From Phycisphaerae bacterium (GTDB lineage: Bacteria > Planctomycetota > Phycisphaerae > SM23-33), in assembly GCA_003551645.1 (NCBI GenBank), contig PUND01000053.1, positions 1 to 46,020 of the forward strand: a stretch of 46,020 nt of DNA, given 5' to 3'. The first letter of the stretch is position 1; each line of letters begins with the position of its first letter. The position numbers and the translations under genes are program-made. Shown here piece by piece: positions 29,950-38,845 of the stretch. A model generated the notes under the pieces. That model searched no databases and was not told the origin of the DNA. It saw only the letters and a list, made by a program, of their open reading frames with translations.

Positions 29950-31665
29950 ATGGCACGGAAACGACGTAGACGGCTGGGTGAACTGCTGGTTGAGTGGGGA
30001 GTTGTTTCGAAAGCTGCGGTCAAGGAAGCCCTTGAGCACGCCGACCTGGAGGGGATGCGGCTGGGCGAGGCGCTTATCGCAAAGGGTCACGCCGACGAGG
30101 ACGACATCGCCCGCGCCCTTGCCGACCAGTTTGACATGGAGTATGTCGACCTGGACACCCAGCAGGCACAGCACGGCGACCTCCAGCTCGTCCCTGAAGA
30201 CATAGTCCGCAAGCATCTGGTCCTGCCTCTGGGTCGCGAAAACGGCCGGCTGAAGGTCTGTATCTCCGACCCGCTGGACCTGGAGACTATGGATATGCTT
30301 CGGTTCCGTCTCAATACCGAAGTCAAGCCGTGCCTGGCGTCCAAGTCGAAGATGCGGAAGGTTATCAACGACCTCACCCGAAGCGACACAAGCGTGGATG
30401 CGGCCGTACACGAGCTGGAGGAACAGCAGGTCGAGAACATGCTGGTGCAGCAGGCGGGTGAGGATGCGGTCAGCGATGCCGCCCCGATCGTCAAGCTGGT
30501 GACCATGATTATCACCGAGGCGGTCAAGGCACGGGCGTCGGATATCCACGTCGAGCCGGCAGCCGACAGGGTCCGGGTGCGGTATCGTATCGACGGGGTG
30601 TGCATGGAGCGCGATAACGTGCCCATCCGCATGAAAGGCCCGGTAATCAACCGGCTTAAGATCATGGCCGGCATCGACCTGGCCGAGAAGCGGCTGCCCC
30701 AGGACGGACGAATCAAGATGACCATCGCCGGCAGTGATGTTGACTTCCGGGTCTCTGTGCTGCCCAGCTATCACGGCGAGAGCGTGGTCATGCGAATCCT
30801 CCGGCCTGAAAGCGTCCAGATCGGCATCCCGGCACTGGGATTCGAGGAAGACGACTACGATAGGTTTACTAAGATCATCCGCCGGCCCAACGGCATATTC
30901 CTGGTCACCGGCCCTACAGGTAGCGGGAAGACCACGACGCTTTACTCGGCCGTCAACGCACTGAACCGTCCGGACCGCAAGATCATCACCGCCGAGGACC
31001 CGGTCGAGTACAACTTCACGGGCATAAATCAGGTCCAGGTGCACGAATCCATCGGTCTTTCGTTTGCCTCTGTGCTTCGAGCGATGTTACGGCAGGCGCC
31101 AAACATCATCCTCGTCGGCGAGATTCGCGACCTGGAGGTCGCTGAGGTGGCTATTCAGGCGGCACTGACTGGACACTTGGTTTTCAGTACACTCCACACC
31201 AACGATGCTCCGTCCGCAGTGCCCCGCCTGATCGATATGGGCGCCAAACCATTCCTCGTCGCCAGCAGTATCCAGGCGGTAATGGCCCAGCGGCTCGTTC
31301 GAACCATCTGCGACAACTGCAAGATCCCCGAACCGGAACCGGATCGCAAGATCCTGCACACCCTGGGCTTCAGAGACGACGAGATCGAGAACACAACCTT
31401 TTGCAAAGGCGAGGGTTGCGAAGAGTGCAATCACACCGGGTACAAGGGTCGACTGGGCATCTTCGAGATGATGGAGATGAACAACACCTTACGCGAACTG
31501 GCCTTTAACCGCGCACCGCTGAACGAGATTCGACGTGCTGCCCGGGCCACGGGCATGAGGACTCTGCTTGAGGACGGGAAAATCAAGATCCGCTCCGGCA
31601 AAACCACCATCGATGAGCTTGTGCGGATCACTCAGGTACAGGAGTTGGTCGCAGCCGAGGACTGA
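29950..31665 (+). CDS. gspE: GspE/PilB assembly ATPase with MshEN-type N-domain
   Basis: This 571-residue cytoplasmic hexameric ATPase powers pseudopilus extension. Residues about 8-65 hold two MshEN-type motifs (RLGELLVEWGVVSKAAVKEAL and RLGEALIAKGHADEDDIARA), which bind c-di-GMP in MshE. The first lacks the usual closing glutamine. The ATPase core has Walker A GPTGSGKT (321-328), Asp box TAEDPVEY (347-354), Walker B NIILVGEIRD and His box GHLVFSTLHTNDA. A zinc-type tetracysteine (Cys454/457, Cys490/493) matches GspE and PilB. It is the first gene of the operon, 119 bases ahead of pilT. Whether it serves a type II secretion system or a type IV pilus cannot be decided, as no secretin lies in the window. 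Confidence 0.92.
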   Translation: MARKRRRRLGELLVEWGVVSKAAVKEALEHADLEGMRLGEALIAKGHADEDDIARALADQFDMEYVDLDTQQAQHGDLQLVPEDIVRKHLVLPLGRENGRLKVCISDPLDLETMDMLRFRLNTEVKPCLASKSKMRKVINDLTRSDTSVDAAVHELEEQQVENMLVQQAGEDAVSDAAPIVKLVTMIITEAVKARASDIHVEPAADRVRVRYRIDGVCMERDNVPIRMKGPVINRLKIMAGIDLAEKRLPQDGRIKMTIAGSDVDFRVSVLPSYHGESVVMRILRPESVQIGIPALGFEEDDYDRFTKIIRRPNGIFLVTGPTGSGKTTTLYSAVNALNRPDRKIITAEDPVEYNFTGINQVQVHESIGLSFASVLRAMLRQAPNIILVGEIRDLEVAEVAIQAALTGHLVFSTLHTNDAPSAVPRLIDMGAKPFLVASSIQAVMAQRLVRTICDNCKIPEPEPDRKILHTLGFRDDEIENTTFCKGEGCEECNHTGYKGRLGIFEMMEMNNTLRELAFNRAPLNEIRRAARATGMRTLLEDGKIKIRSGKTTIDELVRITQVQELVAAED

Positions 31666-31686
31666 ATCGCCTTCCAAGCCAACGGC

Positions 31687-31718
31687 CTTGTCCGCAAGGT
31701 GTTACGGCTGCGGACAAG
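31687..31718 (+). other. Intercistronic hairpin between gspE and pilT
   Basis: CTTGTCCGCA pairs perfectly with TGCGGACAAG (10 bp) around a 12-base loop. It sits in the only gap above 50 bases inside the operon. Without a T-tract it may act as an RNA processing or stability element. Confidence 0.5.
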
Positions 31719-31783
31719 CACCACGCCTGCGTTTTGGGGCTGCCCGGCGCCAAGGCAAGGACGAATAATACGAGAGGAACGAC

Positions 31784-32920
31784 ATGGCAGAGATTCACAT
31801 TGACAGACTGCTGGAGACATGCATCAAGCGCGGCGCCAGTGACCTGCACCTGGTGGTGGGCAGGCCCCCCACTCTGCGTCTGCGGGGGCGGCTCCGCCCG
31901 CTGGAGACAAAGGTGCTGGAGCCGGAGGACACCATCCAGCTTATGAAGGCGATCACCCCGGAGCGGTGCCAGCAGGAGCTTCAGGAACAGGGAGGCACCG
32001 ACTTCGGCTTCGAGTATGGTGATGAGGGCCGGTTCAGAACGGCCGTATTCCAGCAGCGCGGCAACGTCACAATCGTGCTGCGTCTGATCCCGTCGCGGAT
32101 ACTGAGCTTCGACGATATCGGCCTTCCGCCCATCGTACGAAGCTTGTGCCGCCGGCCCAGAGGGCTGTTCCTGGTGACCGGGCCTACCGGCTCCGGTAAG
32201 ACCACTACCCTGGCGACGATGATCGACCACATAAACGCTAACTCCGACCGTCATATTGTGACCGTCGAAGACCCGATCGAATACTACCACAATCACAAGA
32301 AGTCGATTGTCAACCAGCGCGAAGTCGGGGTCGATGTGCCGAGCTTCTCCGAGGGGCTTAGGCGCGTTCTTCGCCAGGACCCGGACGTGATCCTGGTCGG
32401 CGAGCTGCGCGACCTGGAAACCATGGAAGCGGCGCTTACCGCGGCCGAGACCGGCCATTTGGTCTTCGGCACGCTGCACACCACAACCGCCCACCGGACC
32501 GTGACGCGGCTGGTTGACCAGTTCCCGGTCGACCAGCAGGAACAGATCCGGATGATGCTCTCGGAGTCGCTGATAGCCGTTCTCTGCCAGGCGCTTATGC
32601 CTCGCCAGGACGTGCGCGGCATGATCGCGGCATTCGAGTTTCTGGTCGTGACCAATGCTGTGGCGAACCTGATTCGGGAAAACAAGACCTTCAGGATCCC
32701 GTCGTCCATCCAGACCGGTAAGAAGCTGGGTATGCAGCTTCTAGACGATCACCTGTTTCAGTTGTTCAAGGAAGAGAAGGTCTCCGCGGAAGACGCCATC
32801 GACCGCGGCGAGAACCCCAGTGACATGCATGATCGTATCGAGTCCTATCGTCAAGGCCGGATACCGGCAGGCGAGCAGGAAAGCGGCGATTCTGAGCAGG
32901 CGGCTCAACTGAGGAAGTGA
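31784..32920 (+). CDS. pilT: PilT-like retraction ATPase
   Basis: This 378-residue protein matches twitching-motility ATPase PilT, which disassembles pilus fibres. The short N-terminal domain (LLETCIKRGASDLHLVVG) is PAS-like and typical. Walker A is GPTGSGKTTT (133-142), Asp box VEDPIEY (161-167), Walker B DVILVGELRD and His box TGHLVFGTLHTTTA. The PilT-specific C-terminal motif AIRNLI appears as AVANLIRE, with the arginine replaced by alanine. The last 40 residues are hydrophilic and variable. It lies between two GspE/PilB genes. Its presence argues that the assembly may be a dynamic pilus or that a retraction step is used. Confidence 0.92.
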   Translation: MAEIHIDRLLETCIKRGASDLHLVVGRPPTLRLRGRLRPLETKVLEPEDTIQLMKAITPERCQQELQEQGGTDFGFEYGDEGRFRTAVFQQRGNVTIVLRLIPSRILSFDDIGLPPIVRSLCRRPRGLFLVTGPTGSGKTTTLATMIDHINANSDRHIVTVEDPIEYYHNHKKSIVNQREVGVDVPSFSEGLRRVLRQDPDVILVGELRDLETMEAALTAAETGHLVFGTLHTTTAHRTVTRLVDQFPVDQQEQIRMMLSESLIAVLCQALMPRQDVRGMIAAFEFLVVTNAVANLIRENKTFRIPSSIQTGKKLGMQLLDDHLFQLFKEEKVSAEDAIDRGENPSDMHDRIESYRQGRIPAGEQESGDSEQAAQLRK

Positions 32921-32924
32921 TTCC

Positions 32925-34685
32925 ATGGCTACCACCAGGACCGGAGCACCGACAATACGCGAACTGAAGGGCCGGCCACTCGGGCGGGTGCTGGTCAAGA
33001 TGGGCAAGGCCAAGCGCGAGCAGGTCCACGAGGCGCTGGACATCCAGCATCGGCGAGGCGGACCGCTGGGGCAGATACTGCTCGACCTCGGCCACATAGA
33101 CGAGCATACCCGCTCACTGGCTCTGGCCTACCAGGCGGGAATCGAATACGTGGACCTCGATCGCGTCGATCTGACCGAGGAAGTCCTCGAGCAGATTCCG
33201 GCGAACATGGCCAACTCATACAAGGTCGTGCCCGTCGAGTACGACGACTCGCGCAAGCACCTGACGGTCGCGGTCTCCTCGCCGGACAACTTCCGGGCCG
33301 CCGACGACCTGCGGACACTGATGGGTTACAGCGTCACAGTCAAGGTTACCGACCCTAAGCAGCTCGACGAGGCCCTGGCCACACACTACGGCGCCCAGGA
33401 GGACTCGCTCGGTGAGCTTATCAACGAGATCGCCGGGGACGAGCGACTCGCGATGCTTGAAGGCCGTGGCGAGAGTATCGACCTGGACACGGTCCGCGAG
33501 GCGTCCGAGGCCAACCCTGTCAAGCGGCTTGTAAACATGGTGCTACTGGAGGCCATCCGCAATCGCGCATCGGACATCCACTTCGAGCCGTTCGAAGACG
33601 AGTTCAAGATGCGCTATCGCATCGACGGGCTGCTGTACGAGATGCTGCCGCCCCCGAAGTCCATTTCGGTGGCTATTGCCTCGCGAGTGAAGGTCATGGC
33701 GAACCTGGACATCGCCAATCGCCGGACGCCGCAGGACGGGCGCATCCCGCTGGTAGTCAACGGAAACCCGGTGGACCTCCGCGTCAGCGTCCTGCCGACC
33801 ATGTTCGGCGAGAGCGTGGTGATGCGTGTCCTGGATCGTTCGAACGTGGAACTGGACCTGGACAAAATCGGTCTGCGGGATGACGACGCCGAGACCTTCC
33901 GCCAGCTCATTCACCGCCCCAACGGTATCTGCATCGTCACAGGTCCGACCGGCAGCGGCAAGACCACCACGCTGTACTCGGCCCTGCGGGAGCTTAACGA
34001 CCCGGCGGTAAAGATTCTCACGGCCGAAAACCCGGTCGAATACGACATCGACGGGCTGGTGCAGGTGCAGATCAACGACGACATCGGGCTTACTTTCGAG
34101 CGTTGTCTGCGACACTTCCTGCGCCAGGACCCGGACATCATCCTGGTCGGCGAGGTCCGCGACCTGTCGACCGCGGAGATTTCGGTACACGCCTCCCTGA
34201 CCGGTCACCTGGTGTTCACCACGCTGCACACTAACGACGCCCCATCGTCCATCGCACGACTGCTTGACCTGGGGATGGAGCCGTACCTGGTCACGGCCAC
34301 TCTCGAAGGCATAGTAGCCCAGCGGCTGGTGCGGAAGGTATGTGCTAAGTGTAAGGAGGAATACACACCCACCGAGGAGCAGCTTTTCGAACTGAACCTG
34401 ACCCCCAGCGATGTGGAAGGTCGGTCCTTCTACCGGGGGCGCGGCTGCGACAACTGCCGCGGGACCGGCTATGCCGGCCGAACGGCGATTTTCGAAATCA
34501 TGCTCCTAGACGACGAGCTGCGAACGCTGATTATGGACAGGCGCAGCACCAACGTACTTCGCGAGGCCGCCCGGAAGCGGGGCATGCGCACTCTGCGGGA
34601 GTCCGGCCTGCTGGCGATTTACGACGGTTTGACGACGATCGAAGAGGTCGCCTCGCAGACGATTTACGAGGACGTTAACGCATGA
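32925..34685 (+). CDS. Second GspE/PilB ATPase with Asn in the Asp box
   Basis: This 586-residue paralogue has the same layout as the first ATPase. MshEN-type motifs at about 18-70 begin PLG rather than RLG (PLGRVLVKMGKAKREQVHEA, PLGQILLDLGHIDEHTRSLA) and keep both closing glutamines. Walker A is GPTGSGKT (340-347) and Walker B is DIILVGEVRD. The Asp box reads TAENPVEY: Asn369, codon AAC at 34029-34031, stands where the conserved aspartate should be. The tetracysteine is intact (Cys473/476 and Cys508/511). The start ATG 32925 is four bases after the pilT stop. The Asn change may lower ATPase activity or mark a specialised subunit; the rest of the fold looks whole. Confidence 0.9.
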   Translation: MATTRTGAPTIRELKGRPLGRVLVKMGKAKREQVHEALDIQHRRGGPLGQILLDLGHIDEHTRSLALAYQAGIEYVDLDRVDLTEEVLEQIPANMANSYKVVPVEYDDSRKHLTVAVSSPDNFRAADDLRTLMGYSVTVKVTDPKQLDEALATHYGAQEDSLGELINEIAGDERLAMLEGRGESIDLDTVREASEANPVKRLVNMVLLEAIRNRASDIHFEPFEDEFKMRYRIDGLLYEMLPPPKSISVAIASRVKVMANLDIANRRTPQDGRIPLVVNGNPVDLRVSVLPTMFGESVVMRVLDRSNVELDLDKIGLRDDDAETFRQLIHRPNGICIVTGPTGSGKTTTLYSALRELNDPAVKILTAENPVEYDIDGLVQVQINDDIGLTFERCLRHFLRQDPDIILVGEVRDLSTAEISVHASLTGHLVFTTLHTNDAPSSIARLLDLGMEPYLVTATLEGIVAQRLVRKVCAKCKEEYTPTEEQLFELNLTPSDVEGRSFYRGRGCDNCRGTGYAGRTAIFEIMLLDDELRTLIMDRRSTNVLREAARKRGMRTLRESGLLAIYDGLTTIEEVASQTIYEDVNA

Positions 34686-34731
34686 TGCCGAACGTCGGCG
34701 AAATGGCATACAGACAAGCAGGAGGCCACTA

Positions 34732-36006
34732 ATGCCTACCTATACGTATGAAGCAATGAACAGTGTCGGCCAGCCGGTAAAGGGCGAGGTGGATGCTTCG
34801 TCTTCTGATGAAGCAATAGCCAAGGTCCGCGCCCAGGGCAACTTCCCGACGAAGATAAAAGAAAAGGCCGTAAAGAAATCCGGCTCCGGCGGAGGGCAGC
34901 AGGCCGGCGCTGCCGCGGCGGCTCCGGCGGGCGCCCAGGCGGCGAGGCGCAAGAGCGTCGGCTCGGTGAAAAAGAAGCTGCTGACACAGTTTACGCGGCA
35001 GCTCTCTACGCTTATCGACGCCGGCTTGCCCATTCTACGGAGTTTGCGGATCCTGGAGCAGCAGCAGAAGCCCGGCACGCTGCGGCTGGCGATCCGCCTG
35101 GTAGCCGACGACGTCGAGGGCGGCGCCACGCTCTCGGAGGCGATGGCCCGGCACCCCAGGGCCTTTGACCGGCTGTACACGAACATGGTTCGCGCCGGCG
35201 AACTGGGCGGCGTTCTGGACGTCATCCTCCAGCGTCTGGCCGACTTCATGGAAAAGTCTCAGGCACTGAGGCGGAAGGTTATCGGCGCTCTGATTTACCC
35301 GTCCGTGGTCATCACCTTCGCGGTGCTGATCGTGGTGTTCCTGCTGGTGTGGGTGGTCCCGCAATTCGAGGAGATCTTCCAGCAGGATTTCAATACCGAG
35401 CTGCCGGCGGTCACCCGTGCCCTTATGGGCGTCAGCAGGTGGATGGCCGGCGGCGGATGGCTCCTGATAATCGGTCTGCCCATCGGCATCTGGCTGTTGT
35501 CGCGGCTGCTGCGAATGTCACCGGCGGGTCGATACGTAGTGGATAACGTGAGACTTCGTATTCCGATAATGGGCCAGATTGTCTCCAAGTCGTCCATTGC
35601 CAGATTCACACGGACGCTGGGGACGCTGCTGTCGGCGGGTGTGCCCATCCTCGAGGCGCTCAACATTACCCGCGACACCTCCGGCAACGAGGTGTACGCC
35701 CGGGCCATGGCCCGTGTGCACGACGGCATCCGCGAGGGCGAGAGCTTCGCCGAGCCGCTTCGGCAGTCAAAGGTCGTAGAGCCGATGGTGGTCAACATGG
35801 TTGACGTCGGCGAAGAGACCGGCGAGCTGGACCAGATGCTCAACAAGGTCGCCGACACCTACGACGGCGAGGTCGAGACACTGGTCAGCTCCATGGTCTC
35901 GGTGCTGGAGCCGATCATGGTGGTCACGCTCGGTCTCATAGTCGGCTTTATCGTACTGGCGGTGTTTATGCCCATGGTCTCGCTGCTGACCGAAATCCAG
36001 AGTTAA
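34732..36006 (+). CDS. gspF: GspF/PilC inner-membrane platform protein
   Basis: This 424-residue protein is the inner-membrane platform on which the ATPases and pseudopilins assemble. It opens with the family signature YTYEAMNSVGQPVKGEVDA and an Ala/Gly-rich linker (about 45-75). Two T2SSF domains follow (LTQFTRQLSTLIDAGLPILR near 84, and IARFTRTLGTLLSAGVPILE near 285), each followed by hydrophobic segments. Membrane helices include VVITFAVLIVVFLLVWVVP and the C-terminal IMVVTLGLIVGFIVLAVFM. ATG 34732 follows CAGGAGG. It is in the operon, 46 bases after the second GspE. Confidence 0.93.
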   Translation: MPTYTYEAMNSVGQPVKGEVDASSSDEAIAKVRAQGNFPTKIKEKAVKKSGSGGGQQAGAAAAAPAGAQAARRKSVGSVKKKLLTQFTRQLSTLIDAGLPILRSLRILEQQQKPGTLRLAIRLVADDVEGGATLSEAMARHPRAFDRLYTNMVRAGELGGVLDVILQRLADFMEKSQALRRKVIGALIYPSVVITFAVLIVVFLLVWVVPQFEEIFQQDFNTELPAVTRALMGVSRWMAGGGWLLIIGLPIGIWLLSRLLRMSPAGRYVVDNVRLRIPIMGQIVSKSSIARFTRTLGTLLSAGVPILEALNITRDTSGNEVYARAMARVHDGIREGESFAEPLRQSKVVEPMVVNMVDVGEETGELDQMLNKVADTYDGEVETLVSSMVSVLEPIMVVTLGLIVGFIVLAVFMPMVSLLTEIQS

Positions 36007-36010
36007 AGAG

Positions 36011-36025
36011 GCGCCGCAGCGGCGC
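36011..36025 (+). other. Short intercistronic hairpin
   Basis: GCGCCGC and GCGGCGC are perfectly complementary around one base (5-bp stem with 5-base loop in practice), five bases past the gspF stop. It may separate pseudopilin mRNA stability from the upstream part. Confidence 0.4.
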
Positions 36026-36040
36026 AAAGGACAGGCCAAG

Positions 36041-36721
36041 ATGCGATGCGACGCTGAAAAAAACCGACCGAGGCGCCCCGACCGGAAGTGGCATCCGTCG
36101 GCGCATGTGCAGGGATTCACGCTGATCGAGCTGCTGATGGTCATCGGTGTAATCGGCGTGCTGGTGGGAATACTGTTGCCGGCACTTACACAGGCCGTGG
36201 ATATAGCTTATGTCTCCAAGGCACGGGCGCGTGTGCATGCCATCAGCCAGGGCGTACATCAGTTCAGGACCGAACACGGATACTTCCCCGGCCAGAACCC
36301 GCGAGATGCGGAGGAGTGGGGGGCTATCGGCAACAGGGGCAGCGCGTTTCTGGGCAGAGTCCTGTTCGAGGACGTCGATCTGCCTTCAGAGCGGTACGTC
36401 GGCCACGAGGAGGGAATACTCGCGACCACCGACGACTGGGGCGTTCGTGACTACCCCCAGTACACGCTGCTGGACGGAATGAGAGACGATTCGGCCATCT
36501 GCTACTACCCGGCCATACCGGGTGAGGAGGGCCTGAACCAGTTCCGCGAAGAACACAATAGTGATTACACCAGCGGCAGAACCGGCGACACCAGCTTTCA
36601 AGAGTTCATCAGAGACGACCGGTTCGACGACGACCGGCCTCGCAGGCCCGGGGAGTTCCTGCTGATCGCACCCGGCAGAGACCGGAGATACTTCACCGAC
36701 GACGATATCACCAACTGGTAA
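36041..36721 (+). CDS. Pseudopilin, GspG-like
   Basis: This 226-residue prepilin has a 24-residue basic leader and the cleavage motif [21 protein letters not shown] prepilin peptidase would cut before Phe and methylate it. The glutamate at +5 needed for fibre assembly is present. After the N-terminal helix, the globular part holds YFPGQNPRD and ends RYFTDDDITNW, an ending echoed in the next gene. Its length is greater than the classic GspG (about 140 aa). It is the first pseudopilin gene after gspF, so it is the best candidate for the major subunit. ATG 36041 has AGGAC upstream. Confidence 0.82.
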   Translation: MRCDAEKNRPRRPDRKWHPSAHVQGFTLIELLMVIGVIGVLVGILLPALTQAVDIAYVSKARARVHAISQGVHQFRTEHGYFPGQNPRDAEEWGAIGNRGSAFLGRVLFEDVDLPSERYVGHEEGILATTDDWGVRDYPQYTLLDGMRDDSAICYYPAIPGEEGLNQFREEHNSDYTSGRTGDTSFQEFIRDDRFDDDRPRRPGEFLLIAPGRDRRYFTDDDITNW

Positions 36722-36729
36722 AACGCAAC

Positions 36730-37491
36730 GTGATAAGCCCCACCGACAACTTCTTGAATACATCGAACGGTCGCGGACGTCGTGACGGCTTCACCATGAT
36801 CGAACTTATGGTGGTAATCGCCATCATCGGGCTGTTGATGGCGATACTGTTGCCGGCCCTTGGCCAGGTACAGAACCAGATGAGGCGCACCGCCTCCACT
36901 GTGATGATCCGCATGCTGGACTCGGCGTGCAGGGAGTACCACAACGACTTCGGCGACTATCCGCCCAGTGCCAGACCGGCCGGGGCGGAGGACTACCTTC
37001 CGAACTGGGAAGGCAAGTACCTGCTGCCGCTGTTTCTGACCGGCTATGCACCCGACCTCGGACAGACGGGCGTGCCGTTCGATGCGGGCCAAATGCACGA
37101 GGACGACGGCAAGGACGGCTTCGGCTTCCGCGTGGCACCGCGGGGCCGTGTGTACGGGCCATACCAGGGCGCGGATGATTTCGATATGAAGCCGCGGGCC
37201 GATGGCGATCCACGGCTGGCGTTCGTCGATGCCTTCGGCAATCAGGTGTTCTACTATCGTTTCGACGAAGGGGCCGAAACCTACCACGCCGAACACAACG
37301 ACCCGGACCCGTTCGGGCCGTATGCGCCACAGGAACCGAACCTCCCGGACTACGCCAGAAGGCCGGAGGAACAGGGTGGCGGCTTCTTCCGCACGAATTT
37401 CATACTGATGACCAAAGGCCCTAACCAGCGGTTCGAGGCCCTTAGGAACAACCCCGAAACCGACGACATAACCAACTTCCGCAGCGAGTAG
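36730..37491 (+). CDS. Pseudopilin, second GspG-like subunit
   Basis: This 253-residue prepilin starts with GTG 36730, 8 bases after the previous stop, and has the motif DGFTMIELMVVIAIIGLLMA with the assembly glutamate. The C-terminal region includes RTNFILMTKGPNQRFEALRN and TDDITNF, so it is related in its end to the previous subunit. The globular part is acidic, with FDAGQMHEDDGKDGFGF, which could bind calcium as in GspG; this is inferred. It is probably a major or near-major fibre subunit. Confidence 0.8.
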   Translation: MISPTDNFLNTSNGRGRRDGFTMIELMVVIAIIGLLMAILLPALGQVQNQMRRTASTVMIRMLDSACREYHNDFGDYPPSARPAGAEDYLPNWEGKYLLPLFLTGYAPDLGQTGVPFDAGQMHEDDGKDGFGFRVAPRGRVYGPYQGADDFDMKPRADGDPRLAFVDAFGNQVFYYRFDEGAETYHAEHNDPDPFGPYAPQEPNLPDYARRPEEQGGGFFRTNFILMTKGPNQRFEALRNNPETDDITNFRSE

Positions 37492-37500
37492 CCCCTGCCG

Positions 37501-38112
37501 ATGAAAATCATGCCGACAAAACGCACAGCACCGAAAGCGGCCCACGGAGCCGTCCTCCCGAGGCGTATGCGACGCGCGGACGGGGTGACTCTTGTCGAGC
37601 TGCTGGCCGTGATGCTGATTATTGGCGTTCTGGTATCGCTGGTGGTGGCGGTCGGAACCTGGGTCCGCGACGAGGCATCGAGGAGGCATACCTCGGCCAT
37701 ACAGGAAATCGCCATGGAGGTGATCCAGGCGTACTACCAGGAGGTCGGCCGATATCCGGGCATACGGGACGACGGCAGTGTCGATCCGGACCTGACCGAC
37801 GGGATGCCCGGCGATCCCGACGCGGACGAAACCACTGCGGTCCTTCTGGAGTACCTGCGGGCGGATGCTGGCCGGGTGGACTTTGACGACGAACTGGCCG
37901 ACATCGTCCGCCAAACCACGCGGAACCGGCTGGGCAACCTGCCGGAAGGGTCCATGGACGAAACCGGGCGATATCTGCTAGACGGGTCCGGACGACGGAT
38001 GCACTATGACCCGGAGGGCGGACTCGGCGGCAGGCGGCCGGTTCTCGTATCAGCCGGCCCAAGCGGCGATTTCGACAATACCGAGGACAATGTCCGCTCC
38101 GACGGAGGTTAA
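37501..38112 (+). CDS. Pseudopilin with G/V cleavage site
   Basis: This 203-residue prepilin carries DGVTLVELLAVMLIIGVLVS, so the mature chain would start with valine in place of the common phenylalanine. The +5 glutamate is kept. The globular part contains DDGSVDPDLTDGMPGDPDAD, rich in aspartate, and ends GPSGDFDNTEDNVRS, like DITNW-type ends of other planctomycete pseudopilins. It lies nine bases after the previous gene. Its exact subclass among G/H/I/J is uncertain. Confidence 0.78.
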   Translation: MKIMPTKRTAPKAAHGAVLPRRMRRADGVTLVELLAVMLIIGVLVSLVVAVGTWVRDEASRRHTSAIQEIAMEVIQAYYQEVGRYPGIRDDGSVDPDLTDGMPGDPDADETTAVLLEYLRADAGRVDFDDELADIVRQTTRNRLGNLPEGSMDETGRYLLDGSGRRMHYDPEGGLGGRRPVLVSAGPSGDFDNTEDNVRSDGG

Positions 38113-38116
38113 CGCC

Positions 38117-38845
38117 ATGCCCAAGCGATCAGCCAGACAAACCCGCGGCTTCACGCTTGTGGAGTTGATGGTGGTGGTCTCGGTCATCATCATCGCCGCC
38201 GGCATTGCGCTTCCGACGGTCGTCCAGCTCGTCACCGCCGGCGCCGAGGAGCAGGCATACAACGTACTCTCGGCTCAGCTTACCTCAGCACGTGCCCTGG
38301 CGATACGCCAGGGAACCTATGCCGGCGTGCACGTTCAACCCGCCGACAGTCAGCGGGTCGAAGACGGGGAACTGCCGAACCGGGTATATACGGCGGTCGT
38401 CGTCTTTGACCGCGAAAGCGGCCGCTTCGACGTGGCCGACGGATTCGACCCAAGACCGCTGCCTGGCAGGATAGCTTTCGGCAAGATAACAGACCGTTTT
38501 GTGGCCGGCGGTGATTACCGAACCGGCGCTTTCGGCACAAACGATATAGACGAGTTCATCACATTGACCTTCGTCTTTTCCCCCGACGGAGCTGTGGTCC
38601 GCACCGTTGAGGGACGCGACGTGGAGTTCAACACCGAAGAAGACGGCTTTTTTCAAGGCCCACAGCGGCTCTGGGACGGCGGCCTGGCCAACGCCGACGG
38701 CGAAGGCGTCTGGGCGGTATGCCTGTTTGATCTGGAGCAACTGCTCATCATGGACGGCAGCGCCCAGCGTGCCGCGATGCTCAACGAAGCCGCACGGTTT
38801 TTGCCCGTTAATATCCATACAGGACAGGTGTTCCCGAGGTTGTGA
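38117..38845 (+). CDS. Pseudopilin, GspH-like
   Basis: This 242-residue prepilin has the motif RGFTLVELMVVVSVIIIAAG. ALPTVVQLVTAGAEEQAYNV and TSARALAIRQGTYAGVHV then match the GspH/FimT pattern, in which the helix is followed by an ALA-R-rich segment and a beta-sheet. A predicted beta-rich part ends in HTGQVFPRL. ATG 38117 was chosen because GGAGG lies 8 bases upstream; a longer open frame from 38006 overlaps the previous gene. Its stop overlaps the next start by four bases (GTGA). Confidence 0.82.
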   Translation: MPKRSARQTRGFTLVELMVVVSVIIIAAGIALPTVVQLVTAGAEEQAYNVLSAQLTSARALAIRQGTYAGVHVQPADSQRVEDGELPNRVYTAVVVFDRESGRFDVADGFDPRPLPGRIAFGKITDRFVAGGDYRTGAFGTNDIDEFITLTFVFSPDGAVVRTVEGRDVEFNTEEDGFFQGPQRLWDGGLANADGEGVWAVCLFDLEQLLIMDGSAQRAAMLNEAARFLPVNIHTGQVFPRL

